Below, piece by piece: positions 30,717 through 39,195 of a stretch of DNA of 40,616 nt; position 1 is the stretch's first letter; each line of letters starts with the position of its first letter. The position numbers were made by a program, and so were the translations under genes. Below the pieces are notes generated by a model that was not told the DNA's origin, searched no databases, and worked only from the letters and a program-made list of their open reading frames with translations. The DNA lies in assembly GCA_934667815.1 (NCBI GenBank), contig CAKUMO010000023.1, positions 1 to 40,616 on the forward strand. Direction: 5' to 3'. The stretch is from an uncultured Oscillospiraceae bacterium. Lineage in GTDB: Bacteria; Bacillota; Clostridia; Oscillospirales; Oscillospiraceae.

Positions 30717-32526
30717 GCTGCGGAATTACCGCAAGGCGCGCACGCCCTTCGGCAGCCTGATGCGCCTGTTCCGCTATTTCAAGCACTGCCGCCCGATTCT
30801 GATCTGCGCGGTCATCTCCATTCTGACCTACGCGGCGGCGACCATCGCGGCCTCCTACTGCATGAAGCCGCTGGTAAACCTTCTCAAGCAGACCGGCCTC
30901 GCACCCGACGAGGTCTATGCCAGGTATCTGGCGCTGCTGCTCGGTCTGGCGGGGCTGTATCTTCTCAGCGCGGTGACGAATTACCTGCTCAACCGCCTGA
31001 TGCTCGAATGCAGCACGGTCATCATGCGTGCGCTGCGCACGGAGATGTTCGCCAAAATGCAGAGGCTGCCCATCCGCTATTTCGACGCGAACACCAACGG
31101 CAGCCTGATGAGCTATTTTACCAACGACATCGAAGCGACGAACGAGCTGCTGCAGCACGCCATCACGCAGATGCTCATTTCCGTCCTGTCGCTCGTCGGC
31201 ACGATTGGCATGATGCTGGCGCTGTCGATGAAGCTGTTTTCTCTGATGGTCGTGCTGGCGGCGGTCGTGATCGTCGTCGTGCGTTTCATCACCAAGAAAA
31301 GCAGCCGCAGCTACCGCCAGCAGCAGAAGGACGCCGCAAGCGTCAACGGCTTTGTCGAGGAAATGATCGCCGGTCAGCGCGACATCAAGGTCTTTACCCA
31401 CGAAAAGCAGGTCATGCAGGACTTCGAGCCGATCAACGAGAGCTTCTATCAGTCCTCGACCGCAGCCACGACCGTGACGTCCATCGTCGGGCCGATTCTG
31501 AACAATCTTTCGCACTTTTTCTATGCGCTGACCTGTGCGGTGGGCGTGCTGTGGCTCACGGGCGAGAACGCCGGCGGCGTGCTCATCACCTTCCTCGGCT
31601 ACATCCGCAACTTTGCCGAGCGCGTCAGCCAGATCTCCGAGCAGTTCAATTCCATCATGCTGGCGCTGGCGGGCGCAGAGCGCATCTTCGACGTGCTGGA
31701 CATGCCGCCCGAGGTGGACGAGGGCGAAGCGCGTCTGGAAAACGAGGGCCGCGACTATTTCTGGGTCAGGCCGGACGGCGAGCGCGTGCCGCTGCGCGGC
31801 GACGTGCGCTTCTATGGCGTGGACTTTGCCTATGTGCCGGAGAAGCCCGTGCTGCGCGACCTGTCGCTCTATGCCAAGCCGGGACAGAAGATCGCCTTCG
31901 TCGGCTCGACCGGCGCAGGCAAGACCACCATCACAAATCTTATCAACCGGTTTTATGACATTCAGGGCGGCCAGATCACCTATGACGGCATCGACGTGCG
32001 CCACATCCGCAAGGACGATCTGCGCCGCTCACTCGGCACGGTTCTGCAGGATACGCACCTGTTTACCGGCACGGTCATGGAGAACATCCGCTACGGCCGT
32101 CTCGAAGCCACGGACGAGGACTGCATCCGCGCGGCGAAGATCGCAAACGCGCACTACTTTATCTCGCATCTGCCCAAGGGCTACGACACCATGCTCTATT
32201 CCGACGGCGCGAACCTCTCGCAGGGACAGCGCCAGCTTCTGGCCATCGCGCGCGCAGCGGTCTCGGAGGCGCCGGTGCTGATTCTGGACGAGGCAACCTC
32301 GTCCGTCGATACGCGCACGGAGAAGCTGATTGAGCGCGGCCTCGACGGCCTGATGAAGGGCCGGACGGTGTTCGTCATTGCGCACCGGCTTTCGACCGTG
32401 CGCAACGCCGACGCGATTCTGGTGTTGGAGAACGGACGCGTGGTCGAGCGCGGCAGCCACAACGACCTGCTCGAGCAGCGCGGCCGATATTATCAGCTTT
32501 ATACCAACATGATCGAGCTGGCGTGA
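30703..32526 (+). CDS. Heterodimeric ABC exporter half, catalytic ATP site
   Basis: A 607-residue partner of the preceding half-transporter. The transmembrane domain spans about residues 20-330, with helices such as PILICAVISILTYAAATIAA and LISVLSLVGTIGMMLALSM. The nucleotide-binding domain has Walker A GSTGAGKTT, signature LSQGQRQLLA (G to Q at the third position), Walker B VLILDEATSSVD with the catalytic glutamate, and switch VIAHRLSTV with histidine. Both catalytic residues missing from the partner are present here. A short insertion in the linker (RDYFWVRPDGERVPLRGDVRF) precedes the ATPase domain. The start ATG 30703 overlaps the partner by 14 bases. Multidrug or lipid export is likely but the substrate is unknown. 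Confidence 0.92.
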   Translation: MPRVELRNYRKARTPFGSLMRLFRYFKHCRPILICAVISILTYAAATIAASYCMKPLVNLLKQTGLAPDEVYARYLALLLGLAGLYLLSAVTNYLLNRLMLECSTVIMRALRTEMFAKMQRLPIRYFDANTNGSLMSYFTNDIEATNELLQHAITQMLISVLSLVGTIGMMLALSMKLFSLMVVLAAVVIVVVRFITKKSSRSYRQQQKDAASVNGFVEEMIAGQRDIKVFTHEKQVMQDFEPINESFYQSSTAATTVTSIVGPILNNLSHFFYALTCAVGVLWLTGENAGGVLITFLGYIRNFAERVSQISEQFNSIMLALAGAERIFDVLDMPPEVDEGEARLENEGRDYFWVRPDGERVPLRGDVRFYGVDFAYVPEKPVLRDLSLYAKPGQKIAFVGSTGAGKTTITNLINRFYDIQGGQITYDGIDVRHIRKDDLRRSLGTVLQDTHLFTGTVMENIRYGRLEATDEDCIRAAKIANAHYFISHLPKGYDTMLYSDGANLSQGQRQLLAIARAAVSEAPVLILDEATSSVDTRTEKLIERGLDGLMKGRTVFVIAHRLSTVRNADAILVLENGRVVERGSHNDLLEQRGRYYQLYTNMIELA

Positions 32527-32552
32527 GCGGAACGATGAAATATACAAAAGTA

Positions 32553-32593
32553 AACCATCGGGCTGCGAGGGATTTCTTCGCAGCCCGATGGTT
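32553..32593. terminator. Bidirectional terminator between ABC exporter and rodA-like gene
   Basis: AACCATCGGGCTGCGA (32553-32568) pairs perfectly over 16 bp with 32578-32593, followed by ATATTGT on the plus strand; the minus side reads ...TTTACTTTTG. It serves the two convergent genes. Confidence 0.75.
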
Positions 32594-32641
32594 ATATTGT
32601 ACTTATTTTCGCGCGGGTCGGCCTTTTGTTCCGGCGACGGC

Positions 32642-33793
32642 TCAATAGGGCCGGATATAGTGCGCGGAGATGTCCGGCGCGGGCCGCATGCGGATGCCCG
32701 AGACGATGCCCGCGGCCATGAACGACGTCATCAGCGAGCTGCCGCCGTAGCTGAAGAAGGGCAGCGCCAGACCGATGACCGGAAACAGACCAAGACACAC
32801 GCCAATGTTGATGAGGATCTGGAACAGGAACATGGATGCAACGCCGATGCAGATCAAACGGTTCATGTAATCCGGAGACTTCATGCCCACATAAATGCAC
32901 CGTGCGACGAGAGCCAGAAGCAGCAGCAGCACCGCAAGACACCCGATCAGCCCGAGCTGCTCGCCGATGGAGCAGAAGATGGAGTCCGTGTGCCGCGCAG
33001 GAAGCGTGCCCGCGTTGGTCAGGTCGCCGTGGAACAGCCCCTGACCGGACAGACCGCCGTTGCGCAGGGCCTCGAGGTTCTTGTTTGTCTGCCACAGAAC
33101 GCCCTCACCGGTCGGGTCGATGGAGGGATCGATGATGGCCAGAATGCGGTTTTTCTGGTCGTTTCGCAGGATGTGCGACCAGAGATAGGGACTTACCGCC
33201 GCGAACGCGCCCGCGCCGCCCAGGAACCACCAGCCGCTCACGCCGCCGGCGTAGGCCATGACGAGGAAGATGAATACGAAGATCAGCGCAACGCCCATGT
33301 CTTTGGAAATGACGACGATCTCACCGACGATGAACAGCATGTTCAGCGTGATGTTCGACACGCAGCGCAGCGAGGACACGCGGTTGCGGTGGATGCTCAT
33401 GGTTTTCGCCAGAATGACGATGTACGTCAGCTTACAAACCTCGGCAGGCTGGATATTAAAGGGCAGGAAGGAGAAATGCAGCCAGCTACGGTTGCCGGTG
33501 GAGCCTTCAATACCCCAAACCAGCAGCATGGCGATGAAAATCGCGTTAAATAGAAATAAAATCGTTCGCTGACCGGCCAGAATGTCGATGTCCAGTGCGG
33601 TCATGCCGAGGTAGACGACGATGCCCGCGAAAAGCGACGCCGTCTGAATGACGATCATACGCGTATTGCCCTCGACATAGGTCGCGGCATAGATCATCAC
33701 AATGCCGAACACCGACGCCACGGCGCACAGCGCCAGAAGGATCATATCGCCTTTTTTGAAGAGTTCCAGCAGACGCATGCCGAGCTTTTTCAC
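32642..33793 (-). CDS. SEDS-family cell-shape/division protein (RodA/FtsW)
   Basis: A 383-residue polytopic membrane protein of the SEDS family, with about ten transmembrane helices. Conserved blocks include NRSWLHFSFLPFNIQPAEVCKL, ISKDMGVALIFVFIF, GGLSGQGLFHGDLTNAGTLPARHTDSIF then IGEQLGLIG, and GLALPFFSYGGSSLMTSF near the C-terminus. SEDS proteins are peptidoglycan glycosyltransferases that work with a class B penicillin-binding protein. RodA and FtsW cannot be told apart with certainty; the short N-terminus and lack of fts neighbours favour RodA. GTG 33793 follows GGAGGTGA. A promoter lies upstream. Confidence 0.9.
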   Translation of the reverse strand: MKKLGMRLLELFKKGDMILLALCAVASVFGIVMIYAATYVEGNTRMIVIQTASLFAGIVVYLGMTALDIDILAGQRTILFLFNAIFIAMLLVWGIEGSTGNRSWLHFSFLPFNIQPAEVCKLTYIVILAKTMSIHRNRVSSLRCVSNITLNMLFIVGEIVVISKDMGVALIFVFIFLVMAYAGGVSGWWFLGGAGAFAAVSPYLWSHILRNDQKNRILAIIDPSIDPTGEGVLWQTNKNLEALRNGGLSGQGLFHGDLTNAGTLPARHTDSIFCSIGEQLGLIGCLAVLLLLLALVARCIYVGMKSPDYMNRLICIGVASMFLFQILINIGVCLGLFPVIGLALPFFSYGGSSLMTSFMAAGIVSGIRMRPAPDISAHYIRPY

Positions 33794-33816
33794 GGACTCA
33801 CCTCCCCGTTCTTCTT

Positions 33817-33845
33817 ATTCTACCATCTTCCGCACGCGTTGTAAA
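33817..33845 (-). promoter_or_regulatory. Promoter of the rodA/ftsW-like gene
   Basis: On the minus strand: TTTACA (33845-33840), 17-base spacer, TAGAAT (33822-33817). Confidence 0.7.
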
Positions 33846-33877
33846 CAGAAAAGTCAGAGCGGCGCGAAATTGCCCGT

Positions 33878-33905
33878 TTTCAAACGGCTCGAAATGTGCT
33901 ACAAT
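33878..33905 (+). promoter_or_regulatory. Promoter of tsaE-tsaB-upp
   Basis: TTTCAA (33878-33883), 16-base spacer, TACAAT (33900-33905) preceded by TGC, i.e. an extended -10 box. The -35 match is weak. Confidence 0.5.
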
Positions 33906-33932
33906 AAGCACGGATCCGGAGGGAGGGAGACC

Positions 33933-34355
33933 ATGCAATTCATCACTCACAGCGCCGAGGAGACCGAAGCGCTGGGCGAACGCCTCGCGCAAACCCTCAC
34001 CGGCGGCGAGGTCGTGGCCTATTTCGGCGAGCTGGGCGCGGGTAAGACCGCCTTTACGCGGGGGCTTGCACGCGGGCTGGGCATTTCCATGCGCGTGACC
34101 AGTCCGACCTATACCATCGTCAACGAATATTCCGGCGGCAGGCTTCCGCTGTTTCATTTTGATATGTACCGCCTCGGCTCGTCGGAGGAGCTGTTCGACA
34201 TCGGCTGGGAGGATTATCTCGCACGCGGCGGCGTGTGCGCCGTGGAATGGAGCGAGAACGTCACGGATGCGCTGGACGGCGCGATCACCGTACGGATCGA
34301 AAAAACCGCGGCCGACGAGCGCCGCATCACCATCGAAGGGAGCGCGCTGCAATGA
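33933..34355 (+). CDS. tsaE: tRNA threonylcarbamoyladenosine biosynthesis ATPase TsaE
   Basis: A 140-residue P-loop ATPase required with TsaB and TsaD to make the t6A37 modification of ANN-decoding tRNAs. Walker A is FGELGAGKTAFTRG, followed by the family blocks VTSPTYTIVNEY, LFHFDMYRLGS and the WSENV motif near residue 105. ATG 33933 follows GGAGGGAGGGAG. Its last four bases overlap the start of tsaB. The usual neighbours rimI and tsaD are not present; upp follows instead. Confidence 0.95.
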   Translation: MQFITHSAEETEALGERLAQTLTGGEVVAYFGELGAGKTAFTRGLARGLGISMRVTSPTYTIVNEYSGGRLPLFHFDMYRLGSSEELFDIGWEDYLARGGVCAVEWSENVTDALDGAITVRIEKTAADERRITIEGSALQ

Positions 34356-35065
34356 TCCTTTTGGCTTTTGAAACCTCGGCAAAGGCAGCCTCGGCCGCCG
34401 TTTTGCAGGACGAGACGCTTTTGGGCGAGACCTATCTCAACTGCGGGCTGACCCACAGCCGCACGCTCATGCAGGCCGCGCAGCAGCTTCTGGAAAACTG
34501 CGGCCTGACGGCCAAGGACGTCACGGCGGTCGCCTGCGCGGCGGGGCCGGGCAGCTTCACGGGCGTGCGCATCGGCGTGGCCGCAGCCAAGGGCTTCGCA
34601 TGGGGCGCAGAGCTTCCCTGCGTGGGCGTTTCCACGCTCGAGGCCATGGCGTATTCGGCGCAGTGCTTCGAGGGCGTGATCTGCTGCGCAATGGACGCGC
34701 GCCGTCAGCAGGTCTACAACGCACTGTTTTCATGCAGCGGCGGGAACCTCGTCAGATTGACGCCCGACCGGGCCATCAGCCTTGCCGAGCTGGAGGAAGA
34801 TCTGAAAAAAATCGAAAAACCGAAAATAATAGTTGGCGATGGTGCCGAGCTGTGCTATAATACCATCGGTAACAAGGGCTTCGGCTGCATTCTTGCGCCG
34901 GAGCAGTCGAGAATGCAGCGCGCCTCGGGCGTGGCGCGGCTGGCGCGGACGATGCTCCTGCAGGGAGCGGAGGGCGACGGCGCGGCGCTGATCCCGAACT
35001 ACCTGCGGCTTTCGCAGGCGGAGCGGGAACGCGCGGAGCGGCTGCGCGCAACAGAAGGAGTGTGA
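34352..35065 (+). CDS. tsaB: tRNA threonylcarbamoyladenosine biosynthesis protein TsaB
   Basis: A 237-residue ASKHA-fold protein. The N-terminus [17 protein letters not shown] and the hallmark [23 protein letters not shown] (around residues 68-90) identify TsaB, the non-catalytic partner of TsaD in t6A synthesis. [14 protein letters not shown] is also typical. ATG 34352 lies in the ATGA overlap with tsaE. It ends two bases before the upp start, so the three genes are one transcript. Confidence 0.93.
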   Translation: MILLAFETSAKAASAAVLQDETLLGETYLNCGLTHSRTLMQAAQQLLENCGLTAKDVTAVACAAGPGSFTGVRIGVAAAKGFAWGAELPCVGVSTLEAMAYSAQCFEGVICCAMDARRQQVYNALFSCSGGNLVRLTPDRAISLAELEEDLKKIEKPKIIVGDGAELCYNTIGNKGFGCILAPEQSRMQRASGVARLARTMLLQGAEGDGAALIPNYLRLSQAERERAERLRATEGV

Positions 35066-35067
35066 CA

Positions 35068-35700
35068 ATGGGTAAAGTTCAGGTATTGGATCATCCGCTT
35101 TTGCAGCACAAGCTGTCGATCCTGCGCGACAAGAACACGGGCGTCAAGGAATTCCGTGAGATCGTCGGCGAGATCGCCGCGCTGATGTGCTACGAGGCCA
35201 CGCGCAATCTGCCCACGCAGGAGGTCGAGATCGAGACTCCCGTGGCAAAGGCGAAGGTTCGCGTGCTTGCGGGCAAGAAAATGGCCATCGTGCCGATCCT
35301 CCGCGCCGGTCTGGGCATGGTGGACTCGATGATCTCTCTTATCCCCTCGGCGAAGGTGGGCCACATCGGCCTGTTCCGCGACCCGGAGACGAAAGAGCCG
35401 GTGCAGTATTACTGCAAGATGCCGCCGGATATTTCCGAGCGTCAGGTGTTCATCGTCGATCCGATGCTGGCCACGGGCGGCAGCGCCGCTGCGGCGATCT
35501 CCATTCTCAAGAATGAGTATGGCTGCAAGTATATCACGCTGATGGATATCATCGCCGCGCCCGAGGGCATCAAGGCGGTTACTGAGGCGCATCCCGACGT
35601 GGACATCTATGTCGCGGCGGTCGATGAGTGCCTGAACGACCATGCGTATATCGTTCCCGGTCTCGGCGATGCCGGTGACCGCATCTTCGGAACGAAGTAA
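35068..35700 (+). CDS. upp: Uracil phosphoribosyltransferase
   Basis: A 210-residue pyrimidine salvage enzyme converting uracil and PRPP to UMP. Features are [17 protein letters not shown], the PRPP-binding loop [18 protein letters not shown] and the C-terminal uracil-binding [17 protein letters not shown]. Its length equals the family's usual 208-210 residues. ATG 35068 follows AGAAGGAG; GTG 35062 is an alternative two codons earlier. A strong terminator follows. Confidence 0.96.
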   Translation: MGKVQVLDHPLLQHKLSILRDKNTGVKEFREIVGEIAALMCYEATRNLPTQEVEIETPVAKAKVRVLAGKKMAIVPILRAGLGMVDSMISLIPSAKVGHIGLFRDPETKEPVQYYCKMPPDISERQVFIVDPMLATGGSAAAAISILKNEYGCKYITLMDIIAAPEGIKAVTEAHPDVDIYVAAVDECLNDHAYIVPGLGDAGDRIFGTK

Positions 35701-35718
35701 AGCCAAGTCATTTTCAAT

Positions 35719-35757
35719 CCCGCCGTGCGAGAAATCGCACGGCGGGGTTCCTGTTTT
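35719..35757 (+). terminator. Terminator after upp
   Basis: CCCGCCGTGCGA (35719-35730), loop GAAA, TCGCACGGCGGG (35735-35746), then GTTCCTGTTTT. Confidence 0.8.
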
Positions 35758-35824
35758 GGATGATTTCCGGCGACGTTTCTCTTTCCTGCGTGCAGGAAAC
35801 GGCAGATCGCTGCGGTTTTGCATC

Positions 35825-35853
35825 TTGCCTTTTCGTGCAAATTGGGATATACT
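35825..35853 (+). promoter_or_regulatory. Promoter of the ktrB-ktrA operon
   Basis: TTGCCT (35825-35830), 17-base spacer, TATACT (35848-35853). The ~55-base leader is too short for a c-di-AMP riboswitch, and none was seen. Confidence 0.6.
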
Positions 35854-35909
35854 GATACTAACTCTGAAGGAAATCATCCGCGGGATGCCCATCAAAGGAG
35901 AATCGCATT

Positions 35910-37241
35910 TTGAAACTGCACAAGCTCACGCCCGCGCGGCTGATCGCGCTGGGCTTTCTCATGATTATCGTCCTCGGCGCGGGGCTTCTGCTGCTGCCCT
36001 TCGCGTCCAAGGGCGAGGCCGCCAAGCCGCTCGATGCGCTGTTTACCGCCACGAGCGCGACCTGCGTGACCGGTCTGATCGTCCGCGACACCTTTACCGG
36101 CTGGACGGTCTTCGGGCAGCTTGTCATTCTCGCGCTTATCCAGCTCGGCGGTCTGGGCCTGATGACCGTTATCACGCTCGTCTCCTTTGCAGCGGGCAAG
36201 CGGCTGAGCCTTTACGACCGCAAGGTGCTTATGCAGTCGGCGGGCAACACCACGCTCAGCGGCGTCGGCGGCCTGATCCGGCGCATCGTGCCCTTTACCT
36301 TCGTCCTCGAGCTGACCGGCGCGGCGCTGCTGGCCACGCGCTTTGTTCCGGCACTCGGCTGGGGGCGCGGACTGTACGCCTCGGTGTTCCACGCGATCTC
36401 GGCCTTCTGCAATGCGGGCTTCGACCTGATGGGCATGCGCGAGCCGTTTTCCTCCATGACCGCCTTCGTCGCGGATCCGGTCGTCAATCTGACGCTGTGT
36501 GCGCTGATCGTCATCGGCGGTCTGGGCTTTTTGGTCTGGCGCGACGTCGTGCGCTGCCGCTTCCGCTTTTCCAAATTTCAGCTCCATACCAAGCTCGTTC
36601 TGGTCACGAGCGGCATTCTGATTCTCGGCGCGGGGCTCCTGCTCCTGATTTTCGAGCGCAACGCCTCCATGGCCGATCTGACATGGCCGCAGCGCGTGCT
36701 GGCCTCTCTGTTTCAGGCCGTTGCGCCGCGCACGGCGGGCTTCAATACCGTCGATCTTTCCAAGCTCTCCAATTCGAGCAATCTGCTGACGGATGTGCTC
36801 ATGCTCATCGGCGGCAGCCCCGGCTCCACGGCCGGCGGCTTCAAGACCACCACCGTCGCCGTGCTCTTTCTCAGTGCGCTGGCCTCGTCCAAGGGCCGCA
36901 TGCGCGTGAATGCCTTCCGCTATTCCGTGGATCGCGAGACGCTGCGGCAGGCCAGCTCCGTTGTGATGATCTATCTGTCGCTGACCTTCTTCTCCGTGCT
37001 GACGCTCTGCGCCATCGAGCCGTTCACGCTCAAGGAAATTCTGTTTGAGGTCTGCTCGGCGGTCGGCACGGTCGGCTCGACGCTGGGCATCACGACCAAA
37101 CTCAGCGCGGTCAGCCGCGTCATCATCATCCTGCTCATGTATGCCGGACGTCTCGGCGGAATGAGCTTCGTCCTGCTGTTTACCGAGCGGCGCTCCGATC
37201 CGCCGCTGGAACGTCCGGCAGGGAAAATTCTGATCGGTTGA
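35910..37241 (+). CDS. ktrB: Potassium uptake protein, KtrB/TrkH family
   Basis: A 443-residue cation channel/transporter with four M1-P-M2 repeats. The four selectivity-filter glycine segments are visible: SATCVTGL, ISAFCNAGFDLMG, APRTAGFNTVDL and CSAVGTVGSTLGI. It imports K+ (often coupled to Na+) and is gated by a cytoplasmic KtrA ring, encoded 10 bases downstream. TTG 35910 is the likely start, nine bases after AAAGGAG. A promoter is upstream. Confidence 0.93.
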   Translation: MKLHKLTPARLIALGFLMIIVLGAGLLLLPFASKGEAAKPLDALFTATSATCVTGLIVRDTFTGWTVFGQLVILALIQLGGLGLMTVITLVSFAAGKRLSLYDRKVLMQSAGNTTLSGVGGLIRRIVPFTFVLELTGAALLATRFVPALGWGRGLYASVFHAISAFCNAGFDLMGMREPFSSMTAFVADPVVNLTLCALIVIGGLGFLVWRDVVRCRFRFSKFQLHTKLVLVTSGILILGAGLLLLIFERNASMADLTWPQRVLASLFQAVAPRTAGFNTVDLSKLSNSSNLLTDVLMLIGGSPGSTAGGFKTTTVAVLFLSALASSKGRMRVNAFRYSVDRETLRQASSVVMIYLSLTFFSVLTLCAIEPFTLKEILFEVCSAVGTVGSTLGITTKLSAVSRVIIILLMYAGRLGGMSFVLLFTERRSDPPLERPAGKILIG

Positions 37242-37251
37242 GGTGTATTTT

Positions 37252-37899
37252 ATGAAATCCGTTCTTATCATCGGCATGGGCCATATGGGGCGCCATCTGG
37301 CATCGAAATTGCAGGAGCTGGGCAACGAGGTCATGATCGTGGACAAGGATCCCGACGTCATCGCCGCGCTGTCCGACCGCTTCACCGACGCAAACATCTG
37401 CGACTGCACGGTCGCGGCGGCCATTGATGCGCTGGGTGTGGACAATTTTGATCTGTGTTTTGTCACCATCGGAGAGGATTTTCAGTCCTCGCTCGTCGTC
37501 ACGTCGCTGCTCAAGGAGCACGGCGCACGCATGATCGTCTCCAAGGCAAAACAGAAAATTCAGGCCGACCTCCTGCGAAAGATCGGCGCGGACGAGATCG
37601 TCTGGCCGGAAAAGGAGACCGCCGAGAAGCTCGCCGTGCGCTATAACGCGGACAATATCTTCGATTATATCCCGCTGACCGCGGAGTATTCCATCTATGA
37701 AATTCCGGTTCCGGCCGCGTGGCTCGGCCAGTCGCTGACCGAGCTGAACGTGCGCCGCAAGCATCAGGTGACCATCATCGCGGTCAAGCACGATTCCGTC
37801 CTCAACCCGAACGTCGGCCCGGACTACCGCTTCGTGCAGGACGACCACCTGATCCTTATCGGCCAGTCCGACCGTGTTTTCAAGCTCGCCGCAAAATAA
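37252..37899 (+). CDS. ktrA: KtrA-type potassium channel regulatory subunit (RCK domains)
   Basis: A 215-residue cytoplasmic regulator. The N-terminal RCK_N Rossmann fold starts VLIIGMGHMGRHLASKL with the nucleotide-binding glycines and the acidic VDKD at the end of strand 2. The C-terminal RCK_C domain (about residues 130-215) has ELNVRRKHQVTIIAVKH and RFVQDDHLILIGQ. Octamers bind ATP/ADP to gate KtrB, and c-di-AMP can bind the RCK_C part in related proteins. I chose ATG 37252 over GTG 37243 because the latter falls within the AGGTG ribosome binding sequence. Confidence 0.92.
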   Translation: MKSVLIIGMGHMGRHLASKLQELGNEVMIVDKDPDVIAALSDRFTDANICDCTVAAAIDALGVDNFDLCFVTIGEDFQSSLVVTSLLKEHGARMIVSKAKQKIQADLLRKIGADEIVWPEKETAEKLAVRYNADNIFDYIPLTAEYSIYEIPVPAAWLGQSLTELNVRRKHQVTIIAVKHDSVLNPNVGPDYRFVQDDHLILIGQSDRVFKLAAK

Positions 37900-37916
37900 A
37901 GAATGGAGGAGATTTT

Positions 37917-39104
37917 ATGCTTTACAACGATTTTCAGGGACTGAAGCTCTCCCGCCTTGGCTTCGGCACCATGCGCCTGCCGCTGCTGCCCGGCGGCAAG
38001 GACAGCGACATCGACGAGGCGCAGGTCACGGAAATGACGCGCTACGCGATCGAGCACGGCGTAAACTACTTCGACACCGCCTATCCCTACCACGGAAGCC
38101 AGTCCGAGTACGTCATCGGCCGCGTGCTCAAGCGCTATCCGCGCGATTCGTTCTATCTCGCAACCAAATTTCCCGGCCACCAGCTCGCCGAGTCCTACGA
38201 CCCCAAGGCCATCTTTGAAGAACAGCTGCAAAAGTGCGGCGTGGAGTATTTTGACTTCTATCTGCTGCACAACGTCTGCGAAAACTCCCTGCATACTTAC
38301 CTCGACCCACGCTGGGGCATTGTGGAATATTTTGTCGAGCAGAAGCGCCTCGGCCGCATCCGCCACCTCGGCTTTTCCACGCATGGACGCATCGAGACGA
38401 TCGAGACCTTCCTGAACCGCTACGGCGAGCACATGGAATTCTGCCAGATCCAGCTCAATTATCTTGACTGGACGCTTCAGAATGCGAAGGGAACGTACGA
38501 CCTGCTCACGCAGCGGGGCATTCCCGTCTGGGTCATGGAGCCGGTGCGCGGCGGCAAGCTCGCGCAGCTTCCCGAGGCGCTTGGCGCGGAGCTGAAGGCG
38601 CGCCGCCCGCAGGAGAGCGAGGCGGCGTGGGCGTTCCGCTGGCTGCAAGCGCTGCCGAATGTGAAAATGATCCTCAGCGGCATGTCAAACCTCGAGCAGA
38701 TGAAGGACAACGTCGCTACCTTCGAGCGCGGCGCGGCGCTGACGCCCGAGGAAACGGCGCTGCTTGCACACATTGCGGATTCGATGCACAGCGGTGTGCC
38801 CTGCACCGGCTGCCGTTACTGCTGCGAGGGCTGCCCGATGGGGCTGGACATCCCGACGCTTCTGAAATACTACAACGAGGCCAAATACGCTGCGACGCTG
38901 AACCTCTCCATGAGCATCGAGGCCATGCCGGAGGACAAGCGCCCGTCGGCGTGCGTCGGGTGTGGCCAGTGTGCACAGGTTTGCCCGCAGAGCATCGACA
39001 TCCCGGCCGCCATGCAGGAGTTTGCCGGAATTCTTGCCACGCTGCCGAGCTGGGCGGAGATCAGCCGCAAGCGTGCCGAGGCCGCAGCCGCCGCCCGCAG
39101 GTAA
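37917..39104 (+). CDS. Aldo/keto reductase with C-terminal 4Fe-4S domain
   Basis: A 395-residue oxidoreductase. The aldo/keto reductase barrel covers about residues 1-300 (LGFGTMRLPLL; FDTAYPYHGSQSEYVIG with catalytic D and Y; ATKFPG; FYLLHN). The C-terminal part carries cysteine clusters CTGCRYCCEGCPMGLDIP and CVGCGQCAQVCPQSIDIP, i.e. two CxxCxxCxxxCP-type 4Fe-4S sites. Such enzymes are common in anaerobes; the substrate and electron partner are unknown. It follows ktrA by 17 bases with GGAGG before ATG 37917, so it may share the ktr transcript, though the functions look unrelated. Confidence 0.92.
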   Translation: MLYNDFQGLKLSRLGFGTMRLPLLPGGKDSDIDEAQVTEMTRYAIEHGVNYFDTAYPYHGSQSEYVIGRVLKRYPRDSFYLATKFPGHQLAESYDPKAIFEEQLQKCGVEYFDFYLLHNVCENSLHTYLDPRWGIVEYFVEQKRLGRIRHLGFSTHGRIETIETFLNRYGEHMEFCQIQLNYLDWTLQNAKGTYDLLTQRGIPVWVMEPVRGGKLAQLPEALGAELKARRPQESEAAWAFRWLQALPNVKMILSGMSNLEQMKDNVATFERGAALTPEETALLAHIADSMHSGVPCTGCRYCCEGCPMGLDIPTLLKYYNEAKYAATLNLSMSIEAMPEDKRPSACVGCGQCAQVCPQSIDIPAAMQEFAGILATLPSWAEISRKRAEAAAAARR

Positions 39105-39142
39105 GGAAAACGCCTGAATAGAAACCGATTCCCGTCATATAA

Positions 39143-39177
39143 AAACCCCTCCCGATGCTTTGCATCGGGAGGGGTTT
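39143..39177. terminator. Bidirectional terminator between aldo/keto reductase and fba
   Basis: AAACCCCTCCCGATGC (39143-39158), loop TTT, GCATCGGGAGGGGTTT (39162-39177): a 16-bp perfect stem flanked by A and T tracts. It ends both convergent transcripts. Confidence 0.85.
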
Positions 39178-39195
39178 GGTTTATCAAATGAGCGA

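Noticed and set aside
35750..35909. Possible c-di-AMP (ydaO type) riboswitch upstream of ktrB
   Set aside because: The promoter found at 35825-35853 leaves only about 55 bases of leader, and the conserved ydaO core sequences are absent.
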